Shown piece by piece: positions 51,547 to 62,719 of a stretch of 64,000 bases of DNA. Origin of the DNA: Epiperipatus broadwayi. Lineage: Eukaryota; Onychophora; Udeonychophora; Euonychophora; Peripatidae. Every line of letters starts with the position of its first letter. Positions within the stretch are counted from its first letter, which is position 1. The DNA lies in contig JAQFVV010012667.1 of NCBI GenBank assembly GCA_028023455.1, forward strand, positions 666,501 through 730,500, given 5' to 3'. Below the pieces are notes generated by a model. It had not been told where the DNA came from. It worked only from the letters and a program-made list of their open reading frames with translations, and did no database searches. Both the position numbers and the translations under genes were made by a program.

Positions 51547-51790
51547 ACTTATAATAGAGCAAGAGAAGATGATACAGTTTATTCAGCTTTTTATGTTCAC
51601 CAAAAAAAATACAGGCCATATATGTAGTCCAAAGGATTTTACAATATTAATGAATGAAACACATGATAAAAAACGCAAGATTAAAGAATCATATGTTATA
51701 CAAAATTCATCTTGTGCTATGAATTCAAAATTAACCAGCTTTCCGATTAGTTGTTCCTGGCCAATACAAAGAAATGTTAGATTCATCACC
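51547..51790 (+). pseudogene. Penelope-like element remnant, GIY-YIG C-terminal part
   Basis: + strand: REDDTVYSAFYVH in one frame, then after a frameshift at an A-run KKNTGHICSPKDFTILMNET followed by HDKKRKIKESYVIQNSSCAM NSKL. This fits the Penelope-like pattern 'xAxxxHxxxTGHxxxFxxxxIxxxExxxxxRKIKESxxIxxxxxxxN' after the GIY-YIG core. The closing KRKIKESY matches KRRIKESY of the fragment at 58.7-59.4 kb. The minus ORF over the same bases is a shadow. Confidence 0.55.
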
Positions 51791-51922
51791 TAGGAGAAAA
51801 TAGAATTGTTTACACTGCCTTGATAAGGACTCGTAAGAGTTGAAAGCGCTTGGAAATAATATTTGTTTTTATTTATTTATATTAAACTCTGTATTAACAA
51901 TTGACACGAATTGTTATTCAAA

Positions 51923-52115
51923 TATGAGTATTAAATGTCTTTAGAAAAATTTAACTTTATTCAAATATTCCAAATACATTCAATTGTTAATAATAGCACT
52001 TCAAATAAGTTAAATTTTTCTAAAGACATTCAATACTCACATTAAGATGATGGAAATAGTCCAATATAAAGATACAACCAGAACACTATCATCACAAACT
52101 TTCAGGAAAACACAA
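51923..52115. mobile_element. hairpin MITE
   Basis: Palindrome atgagtattaaatgtcttta then gaaaaatttaac… against gttaaatttttctaaagaca then ttcaatactca (51923-52040), followed by the family tail ggaaatagtccaatataaag and tttcaggaaaacacaaaac. Confidence 0.8.
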
Positions 52116-53261
52116 AACTTACCGTTATACTGCATACTTGGGTTTCTTTATCATATATTCTTCAGGACAATGAAACAGTTGATCTTTCTTGCACTGCAGT
52201 TATCTATAAACTTGTTAGCATAGCATTATGCAAATTACCTTCTTTATTTTGTTGGTTAGAATTTTTTTTTTCAAAACAATTTGGGATCACGATTTCAAAA
52301 TAACGTTTTTTTCATTTATTTAGTATGTATTTTATTAATATGTAATATACATACTTGTGTGCAACTGCATACACACACACACACTTTCTTCTTTTAATCC
52401 TGTTACGTAGCCTTTAAATTGCTGGTTACTATGATTGCAATATATATATATTACAATAAAAATATTTTAATCTAGCTACTTATGTATGAAAGGAACTTTA
52501 AACTAAGATAAGTATATTCACCTATTGGTTTTTTTAATATTCTATAACTTAAAAAATGCACAGTTGAATAATACACAAATCTAAATATTTAATTGATTTT
52601 TATTTTTCCATAATCCATTTTAAATTACTAAAAGATTTTAATTTTTAAACACATATTTATTTATGAAAAAAATTAAATTTTTTCAAAAGTTTAAAGTAAA
52701 ATATAGAAAAATATGTATTAAACATTTAGATTTGCATAATTTACAATTGTCTGATTATTTAAGTTATATCTTGGTGATACATTAATATGAGAGCATGATT
52801 TTATTTTCGCAATATTCACAAAGTAGTTAGTTTTAAATGTTTTTTTTTTTTTGCATGACAATGAAAAATTGCATACATATGCTTACATGTGATAGAAATG
52901 GGAACTTTTTTTAGGTAAATGTAGGATTTTCTGAAACAGGATATAAAACTGATTTTATTCATAATGCTATTAAAATTTTCGTAATCATAATAAAAAGGTG
53001 AGCCCCCAAAATTGAATTATCATTCAATTTTCATAACAAAAATTATGTGATACATATAGATGAAGAATACGTTTTAAATGAATTGTATTATATAAAAACA
53101 TAAAAATCAGAGGAGTGATAATAGTTACAAAATTAAGTACTTTTATAGAACTTTGTATAGTAGTGATTGATGTTGTATATTTATAAAATATATTTAATGA
53201 GCTTCACTTATTATAAAAATTAAAGATATTCTGCAATCTGGATTGTTGGATTATAAAACAA

Positions 53262-53339
53262 TGCACTAGGGATTAACATAGCTGCCTTCCAAGCTGCTGG
53301 CTCGGGTTTGCTTCCCGTTGACATATGAGAAAAAAAAAA
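53262..53339 (+). mobile_element. tRNA-derived SINE
   Basis: cactagggattaacatagct, gccttccaagctgctggctc, B-box-like gggtttgcttccc (53304-53316), gttgacatatgag and an A9 tail. Same family as 40106-40202 on the other strand; the A box is degraded. Confidence 0.7.
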
Positions 53340-54247
53340 CAATGCACAATCACAAGTTTATTTTTTATTTCATATATATATATTACAAAAACAGAAGAAA
53401 ACGTCATAAAACAAAAAAAAATCATTATCTATTAATAGGGAATTTAATCGCTTACACTGGTAGGAAATGAATATAAAATTAGTCAAATTGGGGGAGTCAT
53501 AATTTTTCAACTTAATTATATAATGTTAATGCTAACTATGACTATGTAATAAAAAAAATTGTTTACGTCTTTTAGGATTTTATTGATTAACATTTTTATT
53601 TTGTAAATTTACTACAGATGTTATTTATTTTATTATAATACACACACAAATATATATATATTAAATCCAAGGCTTTGTTTTATTATATTAAATCTAATGA
53701 CCCACAATCTATATATTCTTTGTGTAACATCAAGTAAAATACTGTAGCGCACTTTGAACATAAAAAAATATTTATCATGCAGGCAGTTATATAAGTCAAT
53801 TAATTACTTAATAAGAAAAATACAGTTATTAAAAGTTAAGAAAGTTTTTATTAATATTATAATAAAATGTTCAAAATTGAATATGGATCAGATGACCACA
53901 TACTTTTATTGTATGGTCAAAACATCTCTTTGCTTTGATATTGAATTTATGTGATTAAACAGATTCATAATATAAAAGAAAACAAATATGTACACATAGA
54001 CTGACAAAATTATTCTTAATATAATTAGTCCATCAACTACATTACATGTATTATACATTCAGTGATGGTAAATCTCAGTTTTATGACTCGTGCAAGTCTT
54101 CTGCTAAAGAATTCTCTTATGAAGTGATATAAAAGATTAAGTTGTTATCATTGGGAGATTGTTATTTATGACAACAAATTCTTAATGATCATTGATATCA
54201 TTTATTATATTATTAATATTAATTTATTTATTTGTTTATTTTTATAG

Positions 54248-54345
54248 GACCAAATAAAGATACTATTAATGATTTTTGGAGAATGTGTTGGCAAGAAAAT
54301 GTATCAAAAATAGTTATGGTTACCAATCTTATAGAAGATGGTAAA
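54248..54345 (+). CDS. receptor-type protein tyrosine phosphatase, 98-bp catalytic exon
   Basis: Internal exon with acceptor tttatag and donor gtaagt. Its first two bases complete the Gly codon left open by the 37-bp exon, giving [33 protein letters not shown]. It contains the end of motif M4 (QGP), motif M5 (T-x-x-DFWRM-x-W) and motif M6 (IVM-x-TN). It ends on a codon boundary just before the expected KCxxYWP motif (M7). Phase and length match the exon that follows the 37-bp exon in receptor PTP genes. I found no convincing M7 exon in the remaining 9.6 kb. The WPD loop and the HCSAGxGRTG P-loop are therefore not in the window, and catalytic competence cannot be judged from it. Confidence 0.94.
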
Positions 54346-54499
54346 GTAAGTGATATTTTATCATTAAAATTAGTTATATATGTCTTTTGCTAATCACTAC
54401 TCAAATATAATTGTATTAATCAAGTTAGTATTTAATTATTGTTATAAACCACGAAAAAGTCACATGATCACTATTACTTACACATACTCTAGCTGTTAA

Positions 54500-54670
54500 A
54501 ACAGCAGAAAACTCTCAAGACAGTATAAAATCACTATTTATTTCCTACTCATCCAATCTCCCCAGTTTAGTTTCAAGGTTGGGCCACAAGGTAGAAACTA
54601 ATTTGGGGTTATCTAACATACATTGATTACTATGGACTGGGTAGTACTACTGCCTGAAAAATTTGCTACT
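54500..54670. mobile_element. small foldback element (38.8-kb family)
   Basis: The left half has gcagaaaactctcaagacag and cctactcatccaatctcccc. The right half has the degraded inverse with ttgattactatggactgggt and agtactactgcctga. Lies 150 bp after the 98-bp PTP exon. Confidence 0.55.
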
Positions 54671-57529
54671 GTTTATTATTTATTATTATTCTTAATTTTT
54701 AAATATTTTTGTTCTGTTAAACATTTTTATTCTATGTATGTGCAATATTTACACCCTTAACAATTATACATACATAATGTTATAAGGGAAGATGTAGAAA
54801 ACTTTGCAAATACATTATTTGTAAATAGGATAAATATTCATCTTTATTTAACATGTATGTCTTAAAAACATAGAAAAGTTAAAATATGGTTGTTATTTAT
54901 TTGCTGTTTTGTTAAAAACAAAAGTAAAACATTTTGTTAAAAAATAATCTAAAGGAAAGAAAATATCTTTTTATCAATATAACTGAATTTGTGTTGAATA
55001 TGGTATAAAAATAAATATAAGTAAAAAATAAATGTATTAAAAAAGATAGTAAGAATAAAGTTAATTGAAATAAACAATTGCTCCTTTTTGACTCTAATTA
55101 ACGGCACTGAATGTCTTAATATGATTGATATTCCTTATATACAGTCTATATTGATATATCTAAATTATTTTGCCAATTGTCTATTATCTGCTGGAAAAAC
55201 TCATGCAGCACTCATTCACAGTATAATGCCTGATTCAAAAATTATTTTTCTAATAAATTTTACATATAACATATAAACATTTTCCATAGTTAATTATAAC
55301 TAAACACCTTAGATTTGGAAAAAATATTCACAAGACTTACATAATTATCCAGATTTTTATATCTATATTCATATCTAATAATAAACTACTTATATGAAGA
55401 AAATTAAGATATTTCTCTAAGCTTACTTTCACTTTTTATTTTGAAAATGAAAAACTATTTACAAAACCTGCTAATTGATAAAGCCATAATATTGTCTTAA
55501 AACATGTGAATATGTGAAAGAGTTAATTAAGATAACATGATGAAACAAATCATACATTTTCTACAACACTTTTTAGTACATGTTTATTCTGGTTTATTTT
55601 AATAATATGTTGATCTTATTCAAAATATATTTATTTATTCAGATAATTAAATAATCTTAATTTATGTCAGAATATAGATAAAAATGAATAATTTTACCAT
55701 AATATTTAGGCACTCTTTTTATTATGGCTCATTGTTAGAGCAATTAAAATGCATGTAACTTTGTTTTTTATGTAGTAGGAGACTTTAAACAATCTATTAA
55801 CTGTATCAATTTCAAGAAAGATATTTATGAACATCATTTTTCAAACACATATTTAAAATTATAGAAATGGATTTTTGTGTACTATACCTGGAAAATAAAA
55901 ATTGGATGATTAGAAAAAATTTTAAATTAAAATTACACCTCTATGATGCTCGAAACTATTTGATAATAAATAGGATCTATGAAGGATAATTATTTTTTAT
56001 GGAAAAAGATGATTAAAAGCCTTGAGATCACTTCTGAAAGATATTGTTGTTTTTCAAATAAAATTTCTAATTAAATTTCATATATAGTCTCATCTCTTAA
56101 CAAGCTGTTGATACAGACATTAAAAAGCACAATCTTTAACCCTCTTGTTTAAGCATTGCTTTATAATCTTTTATAGTGATATTTATAATATAGTAGAATA
56201 TTTTATATGTGACCTGAATATTCAGTATTATTAATTAAGTTGAACAGAACAGTGGTCTCTTATTTTTGACATGTTCCAAAAGCCTTCTGAAAGTGTTATA
56301 CTATAAACTTAAAAGAGTGTGTAGCAACAACTCTATACATTAGGATGAGTATGCTTTATTTCATAGTAAAATTTTTATTATGCACATCAAATGTTTACTG
56401 AATTTTATATAGTTTTCATCATTTTGAAGTTTATTTTTGGAAAACCATTAGGTGATAATCAAGTTTCATATATTTATCAGTCTAGTCAGATACAGCTATA
56501 TGTGCATGAATGCTATATATGAAAGTTTTAAATGTCACAAATCAAAAACTGAAAACCTGAACATGCTGGAATTTCAAAAAGTGAATTATAAAAAAAATTG
56601 TAACTGCATATTTTAGATGAATACAGTCATGATATTATTTATATTAATTAGTTTGTGACCATAATAAATGTACTAGCAAAGTGGAGCAAATTTTATAATA
56701 ATTTTAAAGTAGATAATGTCTCCATTGACATTTTATAGTTTGTTTTATTTATCATTTATTGTTTTTAACTTTTTCAGAATTTTTCAAAAAAAAAAAATTA
56801 TTTCTATATTCATTGCTGTTATTTTGTATAGAGATTTTTGTAAATAAATTAGAATCTAAATCACTTAAGGATACTTGTGTATAAAAATCATATATCATAT
56901 GTTTTATTTATCTTCACAACTTTTTTCTGGATATTAAAAAGGTTTTCATTATTGTTTATTTTCTTTTTTTCAATTTTTGATGTAATATATGTTTTCATTC
57001 AGTTTAGAATTTGTCTTTAATTTATTCCCATTTAATATAACAGTGATTTTTTTATATTCATATTTGGATGTCTACTATTATTTAGGGACAACTGGATTTT
57101 GAACATCTGGATACTATATAAGTTTTATTTCACAACAAAGCAAAAAATTTATATATTTTTATTGTGAATTAAAAAAAGTAATTTTGACAGGAATATTCTC
57201 ATGTAGATCTCCTCATAATATTTTTGCTTTAAGTTTAAGATCAGTTTCCCAAATGTTTAATAGAATATTTATTTTTAGAAATGGGAAAGGTAATTTATTA
57301 AAAGAATGAAACTAAACCATTTATAATTTGTTTGATCTAAGTCTTTAAAATAATATATATGTACTTTAAAATCTTCTTAGGATAGTAAAATACTGTTTTT
57401 TACCTAGTGTATCCAATTATATAGTGAAGCAATGAATTGCATTGCATTTGATTACATAACTTCAATTATCAGAAGTATATTCTCTTATTTTTCTCCTTCA
57501 CTTTCTTTGCATATTTCATATAATCATAT
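54671..57529. other. intronic DNA, nothing recognised
   Basis: A+T-rich; ORF 55088-55276 has no known motif. No KCxxYWP-type PTP exon found here. Confidence 0.45.
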
Positions 57530-57603
57530 ATATTGCTTATATCACTCTATTCATATACATGTTGATGCAAAAATTTTCTTAAAAACTTCTTTATTTTCTT
57601 ACA

Positions 57604-57631
57604 GTTTCGACTGTCCAGCAGTCTTCATCAG
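57604..57631 (-). ncRNA. hammerhead-ribozyme-like core (left arm)
   Basis: Minus strand: ctgatga (57631-57625), an extra a, stem gactg / loop ctgga / stem cagtc, then gaaac (57608-57604). This has the CUGAUGA, stem II and GAAA order of a hammerhead. The extra base before stem II breaks the standard core, and I could not identify stems I and III with a UH cleavage site. Penelope-like elements are known to carry hammerheads, which makes the proximity notable. Confidence 0.25.
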
Positions 57632-57691
57632 AGCTCTATCTTCGTCAATGCCTTAATTAAACTTAATTAAGGCAGTGAAGAAGATAGAGCT

Positions 57692-57718
57692 CTGATAAAG
57701 ACTGCTGGACAGTCGAAA
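57692..57718 (+). ncRNA. hammerhead-ribozyme-like core (right arm)
   Basis: + strand: ctgataa (57692-57698), then the same gactg-ctgga-cagtc hairpin and gaaa (57715-57718). One invariant position (G in CUGAUGA) is changed to A, so this arm would be inactive even if the family is a ribozyme. Confidence 0.2.
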
Positions 57719-58002
57719 GTATAAGAAAATAAAGTTTTTAAGAAAATTTTTGCATTAACATGTATATGATTATATGAATAGAGTGATATATAAGCAATAT
57801 AACTTTAATTATGTGTTATCAATAGAAAAACTTAAATAAACAACAAAAATTCATTAAAAATTCACAAATTTTACAATGTTCAGTAGTTATTTTTCTTTGA
57901 TTGAGTATTGTATCCATTCACATTTTTTTTTGAAAAAAGTAAATCTGGTAAATAATTTTTATAATATGCCAATAACTATTTTTTTGTCTGTGACTGCTGT
58001 AC

Positions 58003-58005
<3 letters not shown>

Positions 58006-58056
<51 letters not shown>
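58006..58056. repeat. (TA)n microsatellite
   Basis: About 51 bp of TA. Confidence 0.95.
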
Positions 58057-58059
<3 letters not shown>

Positions 58060-58487
58060 TAATAAAATTAGCTTATGTTGAAAACACATATTTTATTTTT
58101 CTTTTATTATTCTTTCCAAATATAATGTGCATATTAAAATATTTTCTAAGAGTAATTACTATAAGTTTTATAAAATTTTAGAAAATACTTAAGTTAATAT
58201 TGATTTAACAATATTAAAATACTTAGAAATATTGTAATTTCTTGATAAAGAGACTAAATTATTATGTTTCTATAAGTGACAAAGTTATTAAAAAAATAAG
58301 AATATTTCCCAGAGCATATTTAATAACAAGAAAAGTCAGATATTTTACTCTGTATTTTATTTTAAAAATAAAAATACAATAGTTAGATGTTTTTACATCT
58401 TATTTTTTATTGCTTCAGTCAATGCATTAGTGACCACACTCTCCATGAAATATGTATATGTTCCCTCAATTTATTAATAATAACTGC

Positions 58488-58489
<2 letters not shown>

Positions 58490-58522
<33 letters not shown>

Positions 58523-58621
58523 AGTACTATACATATGCAGTTCAATAAACAATAATTTCTATTCTAATGTATATTTAGTAACAAAATGTGGGCTATTTTA
58601 TGCTATATATATATATATATG

Positions 58622-58664
<43 letters not shown>
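58490..58664. repeat. cluster of three (TA)n tracts
   Basis: TA runs at about 58490-58518, 58604-58620 and 58625-58664, immediately before the Penelope-like fragment. Confidence 0.93.
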
Positions 58665-58666
<2 letters not shown>

Positions 58667-58699
58667 TTTTTGGGGGTGTGCCATATATATATTAGTGGG

Positions 58700-59385
58700 T
58701 TGTTCTTCCAAATTCAAATGTTCCACTTACCTATAAATTGGTTGGTTTTAGAACATTTCTTTTTAGAAATGATATTTTATGTAAATTTCAGAGTGATAAA
58801 ATGATTAATATTGAAAGATATGTGAATGATTTATTGGGTGTGGGATATAGTAGGACAAATATTTTATGTGCACTATATAGATATAGAAACAGATGGAGAA
58901 GAGATAATATGGAAAAGAGAAAATGGATAGCATTGCCTTATGTAAAGGATATTGTTTGTAATAAGATTACATCATTGGTATCTGCTGATTTTAATGTTGC
59001 ATTGAAAGTGGTTGCAAATACTGGAAGATTGGTTATTAATGGCAAAGATTCTATTGATAACAGCAGCAAATGTAATATTATATATAAAGTGGTATGTCAT
59101 TATGGTTACAGTTACATCAGGGAGACCAAATGTGCATTAAAAAAGAGGATTAGGGAGCATGAATTATTATATAATAAGTTGTGTTGTTCTGCAGATAGGT
59201 TTAAATCTGTTTTTTGCAGAACATGCTGTGAGTTGTAATGGTGAATTCTGCTTTGATAGAGTTTTTATTTTGCATATGGAAAAATGATTTGAGGAAAAGA
59301 AGAATTAAGGAGTCCTATTTTTTAAATAGTACAGATAATGTTTTGAATAAACAGTGTCATTGTGTCATTGGTGTGAGAGTTTGAT
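58700..59385 (+). pseudogene. Penelope-like retroelement, C-terminal part with GIY-YIG endonuclease
   Basis: The best-preserved retroelement reading frame here, open from 58738 to 59238. An N-terminal stretch INIERYVNDLLGVGYSRTNI is followed by RKWIALPYVKDI ('xxLPYVxxI', the linker after the reverse transcriptase). Next come FNVALKVVANTGRLVINGKD and the endonuclease: NIIYKVVCHYGYSYIRETKC (GIY as IIY; YIG as YIR, so the Gly is lost) and ALKKRIREHEL (catalytic-Arg helix). After a frameshift near 59215 the tail continues as AEHAVSCNGEFCFDRVFILH, then in another frame KRRIKESYFLNSTDN to CVIGVRV near 59385. It cuts target DNA in living elements. This copy lacks the polymerase, and the YIG change plus frameshifts make it inactive. 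Confidence 0.75.
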
Positions 59386-59889
59386 AATATTTAAATATTA
59401 ACGTATTGCTACTTAAGATGGCGGAATACACTGAAGCTAGCTATAGCAAAGAATTTTAATCTTTAATTTTATACAAGCATTTTTTAAAATTTTGTAGTTT
59501 TTATTCTAGTGAATATTGTTATTATACTTATATTATTCGATATTATATATATATATTGTAACCATATATTTTAGTATAAAATATAATAATTGATGTAACT
59601 AGTATAAAAATTTCTCTTTCTTCTTTTGGTGATTTGATTGGCTTGATTTGCACTTTGAACAGATTACTCTCTTATATTATTTTAATAAATTTAAATTTGC
59701 TTCTTCCCATATACTAACTCATATCAAAACGTTTAACTTTTAAAAATTTGACAACACATTAAAATTTGGTAGAATATTATTAAAAATAATATTTTATTTT
59801 TATTTATTTAAAATGATCTTAAATTATTATTTCCATTGAATTAAAAAACCATTTGTTCAATTAAAATTAGTTATTAAAAATAAATACAG
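59386..59889. other. intergenic or intronic DNA, nothing recognised
   Basis: A+T-rich between the Penelope-like fragment and the CpG-retaining patch. Confidence 0.45.
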
Positions 59890-60190
59890 TAATTACGTAT
59901 GCGTCTCAATGTAATAAAAGAAAAGAGCGCGAATTTAGGAGAAGATCATCTGATAATTTGCTTTTGGAGGGAGGAAGAAAAGAAATGGTAAAGGCAAATG
60001 GTGTAAATTTGATAAGCTTATTTTAAAATAGTTAATAAGTAAACGGATTACCACAAAATTTGCTATAAACGTAAAATAACACAGTGGTATTTAATTATAA
60101 GATGCATTTCTAAATTTAAAAGTCTGTTCAAGTCGGCTGGCCAAGTGGATCAAATCACCGGTAACAATTTTCCAATATTACATTTTTAAA
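59890..60190 (+). promoter_or_regulatory. CpG-retaining putative promoter/5' leader
   Basis: Clustered CpGs (including gcgtctc, gagcgcgaa, gtcggctgg, caccggtaac) in a locally less A+T-extreme stretch directly upstream of the ATG exon at 60191. CpG-containing words continue at lower density to about 60,950. No TATA box or initiator was identified with confidence. Confidence 0.3.
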
Positions 60191-60233
60191 ATGTCGAAGC
60201 TTCCCAGTTTAAAAGAATTAATTGCAAGAGTTG
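60191..60233 (+). CDS. putative first coding exon of an unidentified + strand gene
   Basis: ATG followed by an open reading MSKLPSLKELIARV plus one base of the next codon, ending at a consensus donor gtatgt. The upstream 300 bp keep about nine CpG dinucleotides (for example at about 59898-59906, 59926-59929, 60134, 60159 and 60195), while most of the window is CpG-poor. That fits an unmethylated promoter. Upstream of the ATG the frame is open back to a TAA at 60098-60100. The peptide (hydrophobic heptad-like KLPSLKELIARV) does not let me name the protein, and no second exon was recognised. It could be the first exon of a gene lying in or after the PTP locus, an alternative transcript start, or a chance ORF. 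Confidence 0.4.
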
Positions 60234-61419
60234 GTATGTTTTAAAATGTTTATTATTCTACAATTTGGAAAAATTAAATAAGTATTTTAATTACAGAAGT
60301 TTTATGAAAATGAAAATTTGCTTTTTAAAAAAGAAGTTTAAATTAAAGTAAAATGTTAAAGTTGTCAACGTAGCTTAATATTTCCGTTTCTAATTCTAAT
60401 AAAATATAGTATTAATTGATATTTAACTTTACAATGCCAATCATATATTTGCTAGTTAATTTGTTTAACATTTGGATAATAAACCGTCTTCAAAATAGTT
60501 AATCAAAGCTATTTTCTAATTTTAACATCAGTTTGAAATGATTAAATTAATTGCTATAATTAGTATTCCTAGATTTAAGCGTGGATAAATAAATATTAGC
60601 ATGGATGTGATAAACTTGGAACATTTTAATAGAGAAATGTAGAAATTAATAACTTATGAGAAACATTTTCATTTAAATTCTGCGTGTCATGTTTTGAAAT
60701 TGTTTCATGTTTATGGAGCCACGTAAAATCGTCAATCTAATAGTGATTATAATAACTAATACAAATGGATAAAATTGCATGTATGGAATTTAACTATAAT
60801 TATAGCTATTGCTTCGTGTATTTGTTGTTCGACACATCGTACATGGATTCCACGGATCATATTTGGAGTTATAAAATGCTATATAATCCAATTTGTGATA
60901 CACACACCTGCTCTAATTCATGTGTTGAACTATAAAATGCGATACGTTTAATTTATATCATACACACACCTGTTAAATTTTATGTATTTGATGAATAATG
61001 CATTACTTTAATTTTATAGTTATATGAACTTGCATGTGAAGTTCATAAGTTATATTTTATTAAGTTTAAATTAATAGGGGTTGAATAAAATATTTATTCA
61101 AGAGAATAGCACTTACGAAAAAGCTTAAAAAGTACTGAATGAATTCATGAGATGTATCAATCTTTATGAGTTATTTTGTTAGTCTTTCCAGATTTATATT
61201 CCTATACTAATATTACTTATATTATATTACACATGTTTTATTTTAAGAAAGATAAGTTAGTACATTAGTTGTCCTGATTAGCGTAACATTTATTATGCAA
61301 GAACCCACATTTGCTAAAGTGTTAGTGTATTCTGAATGGTCAGAATAACTGAGGGGATGATTTTGCACTTTAATGTGAAGTAAATAGTAATGTTGTTTTA
61401 GAATGTAAAGGGCATTAAT
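60234..61419. other. sequence after the putative first exon; CpG-containing
   Basis: If 60191-60233 is a real exon, this is its first intron. CpGs persist to about 60.95 kb (for example cgacacatcgtacatgg near 60830, ccacggatc near 60850). A local 60-70 bp imperfect duplication with cacacacctg lies at about 60890-60985. Confidence 0.4.
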
Positions 61420-61610
61420 CTGTGCTGGTGGTTAATCCGCAGATTACTTTATTGCCATTTTTGTATTTTACACTCATTCCTGCGCTGGTGGTTAATCCGT
61501 GGAATGGTGTACTTGTACTTATTGCTTTATGATGGTGTATAAATCCACAAAACGTTTAGTGTTATTTAATTCCTCCGTGTAGATGAATACATCCACAGGA
61601 ATATGTTTTA
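61420..61610 (+). repeat. degenerate ~63-bp tandem repeat
   Basis: 'gctggtggttaatccgcaga' near 61423 recurs as 'gctggtggttaatccgtgga' near 61484; weaker copies of the aatcc-cag word follow near 61545 and 61585. Each is followed by an attgc/tttat stretch. Confidence 0.6.
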
Positions 61611-62719
61611 CTTCATAGATATAAGTTGGGCAAAGTATTTTAGTTAATCTGCTAAATCATCTTCTTTCATTTGTAAGCATAATTTATAAGTTAGATCATC
61701 AACTTGTAGCAGGACATTCTATTCAAGTTACTTCATAATAATTAACTGTTGGTTGATTATTATTTACCGGAGTGTAAGTTTAAATTATCACTTTATTTAA
61801 TGATTGCATTGTAGCTAAATCCTACAGACATAATATTATTTATTATATTATTATAAGTTTACGGTATGGATTTATTGAATCTGGAAATGACGTTAAATAT
61901 TTCATGAGTTGATGCTGAATTTAGTATAATTTTCTCAATATTCATTGTATCAAATTGAAATATAAGGTATGATTAGGTTCTTAAAAACTGTACCTATGAG
62001 ATGTTATTGAAGAAAGTCGATGGAATTATAATTTATTTATTTTATTTGTTTATTTATGTCTTTAATTATAACATTGGAATTAATTACTTATTATTCATAA
62101 TTTTGTAAATAAAAGTTGATTTATAATTAAACTTACTGTGCCGTTGCTATGTGTCATTTGTAAAATCAGAAATCATAAACCTTGGATAGAGCATACATTG
62201 AAGTACATACTATCGTCAACATGATATAAGAGTTTATTGATATTTTGAGAAAACATTTAGATGCTTTCGTCTTTGGTAGTTTATGATGTGTAAGGTACAA
62301 TAAAATCCCATTTACCTTTTCCATCATTTTGGCTTTGCGTAGTTGATTCTAGTATACAATATAAATTAATTATTAAACTTGTAAACAGATTTACCAAATA
62401 ATAACATGATTGAATATATTTACTTAACGTTTTTAAATTGTCATTTGTCAATATAATAAGAGTCTCAATAATATAGTAAACTATAAAAAAAAAGAACCCA
62501 AGTATTTATGTTTATTTATTGCAAAGCTTTACCTAGACTAGCATTTGTATTAGAAATCATATAGATGGTTTAAAATTTCATAATCTTATGTAATTCCACA
62601 AATTATGCCATCTTGTACATGGTCGGCCATCGGGTCTCATACAATAAAAATCGCAAATTAAGGTTTAAAAAATAATAACATTGCACTTATAATTTGTTTA
62701 ATGTATTTTATCATACTAC
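61611..62719. other. non-coding DNA, nothing recognised
   Basis: A+T-rich with scattered CpGs; no exon or repeat assigned. Confidence 0.4.

Larger units (their letters stand above)
43356..54247 (+). other. PTP intron (10.9 kb)
   Basis: Lies between the 37-bp and 98-bp exons, with gtaagt donor and tttatag acceptor. It contains the twin-primed LINE (43987-47306), an older LINE copy of the same family (about 48640-49525), a Penelope-like GIY-YIG fragment (about 51547-51790), a hairpin MITE and a SINE. Confidence 0.85.
57530..57800. repeat. near-perfect 270-bp palindrome
   Basis: Left arm 57530-57657 (atattgcttatatcactcta…), right arm 57664-57800, centred on gccttaattaa/ttaattaaggc. Arms differ by a few substitutions and short indels only. 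Each arm carries the hairpin gactgctggacagtc flanked by a ctgatga-like word and gaaa. It lies about 0.9 kb upstream of the Penelope-like fragment. Confidence 0.9.

Noticed and set aside
51583-51789. 68-codon minus-strand ORF
   Set aside because: The + strand frames show the Penelope-like pattern (TGH, KRKIKES); the minus ORF is a shadow.
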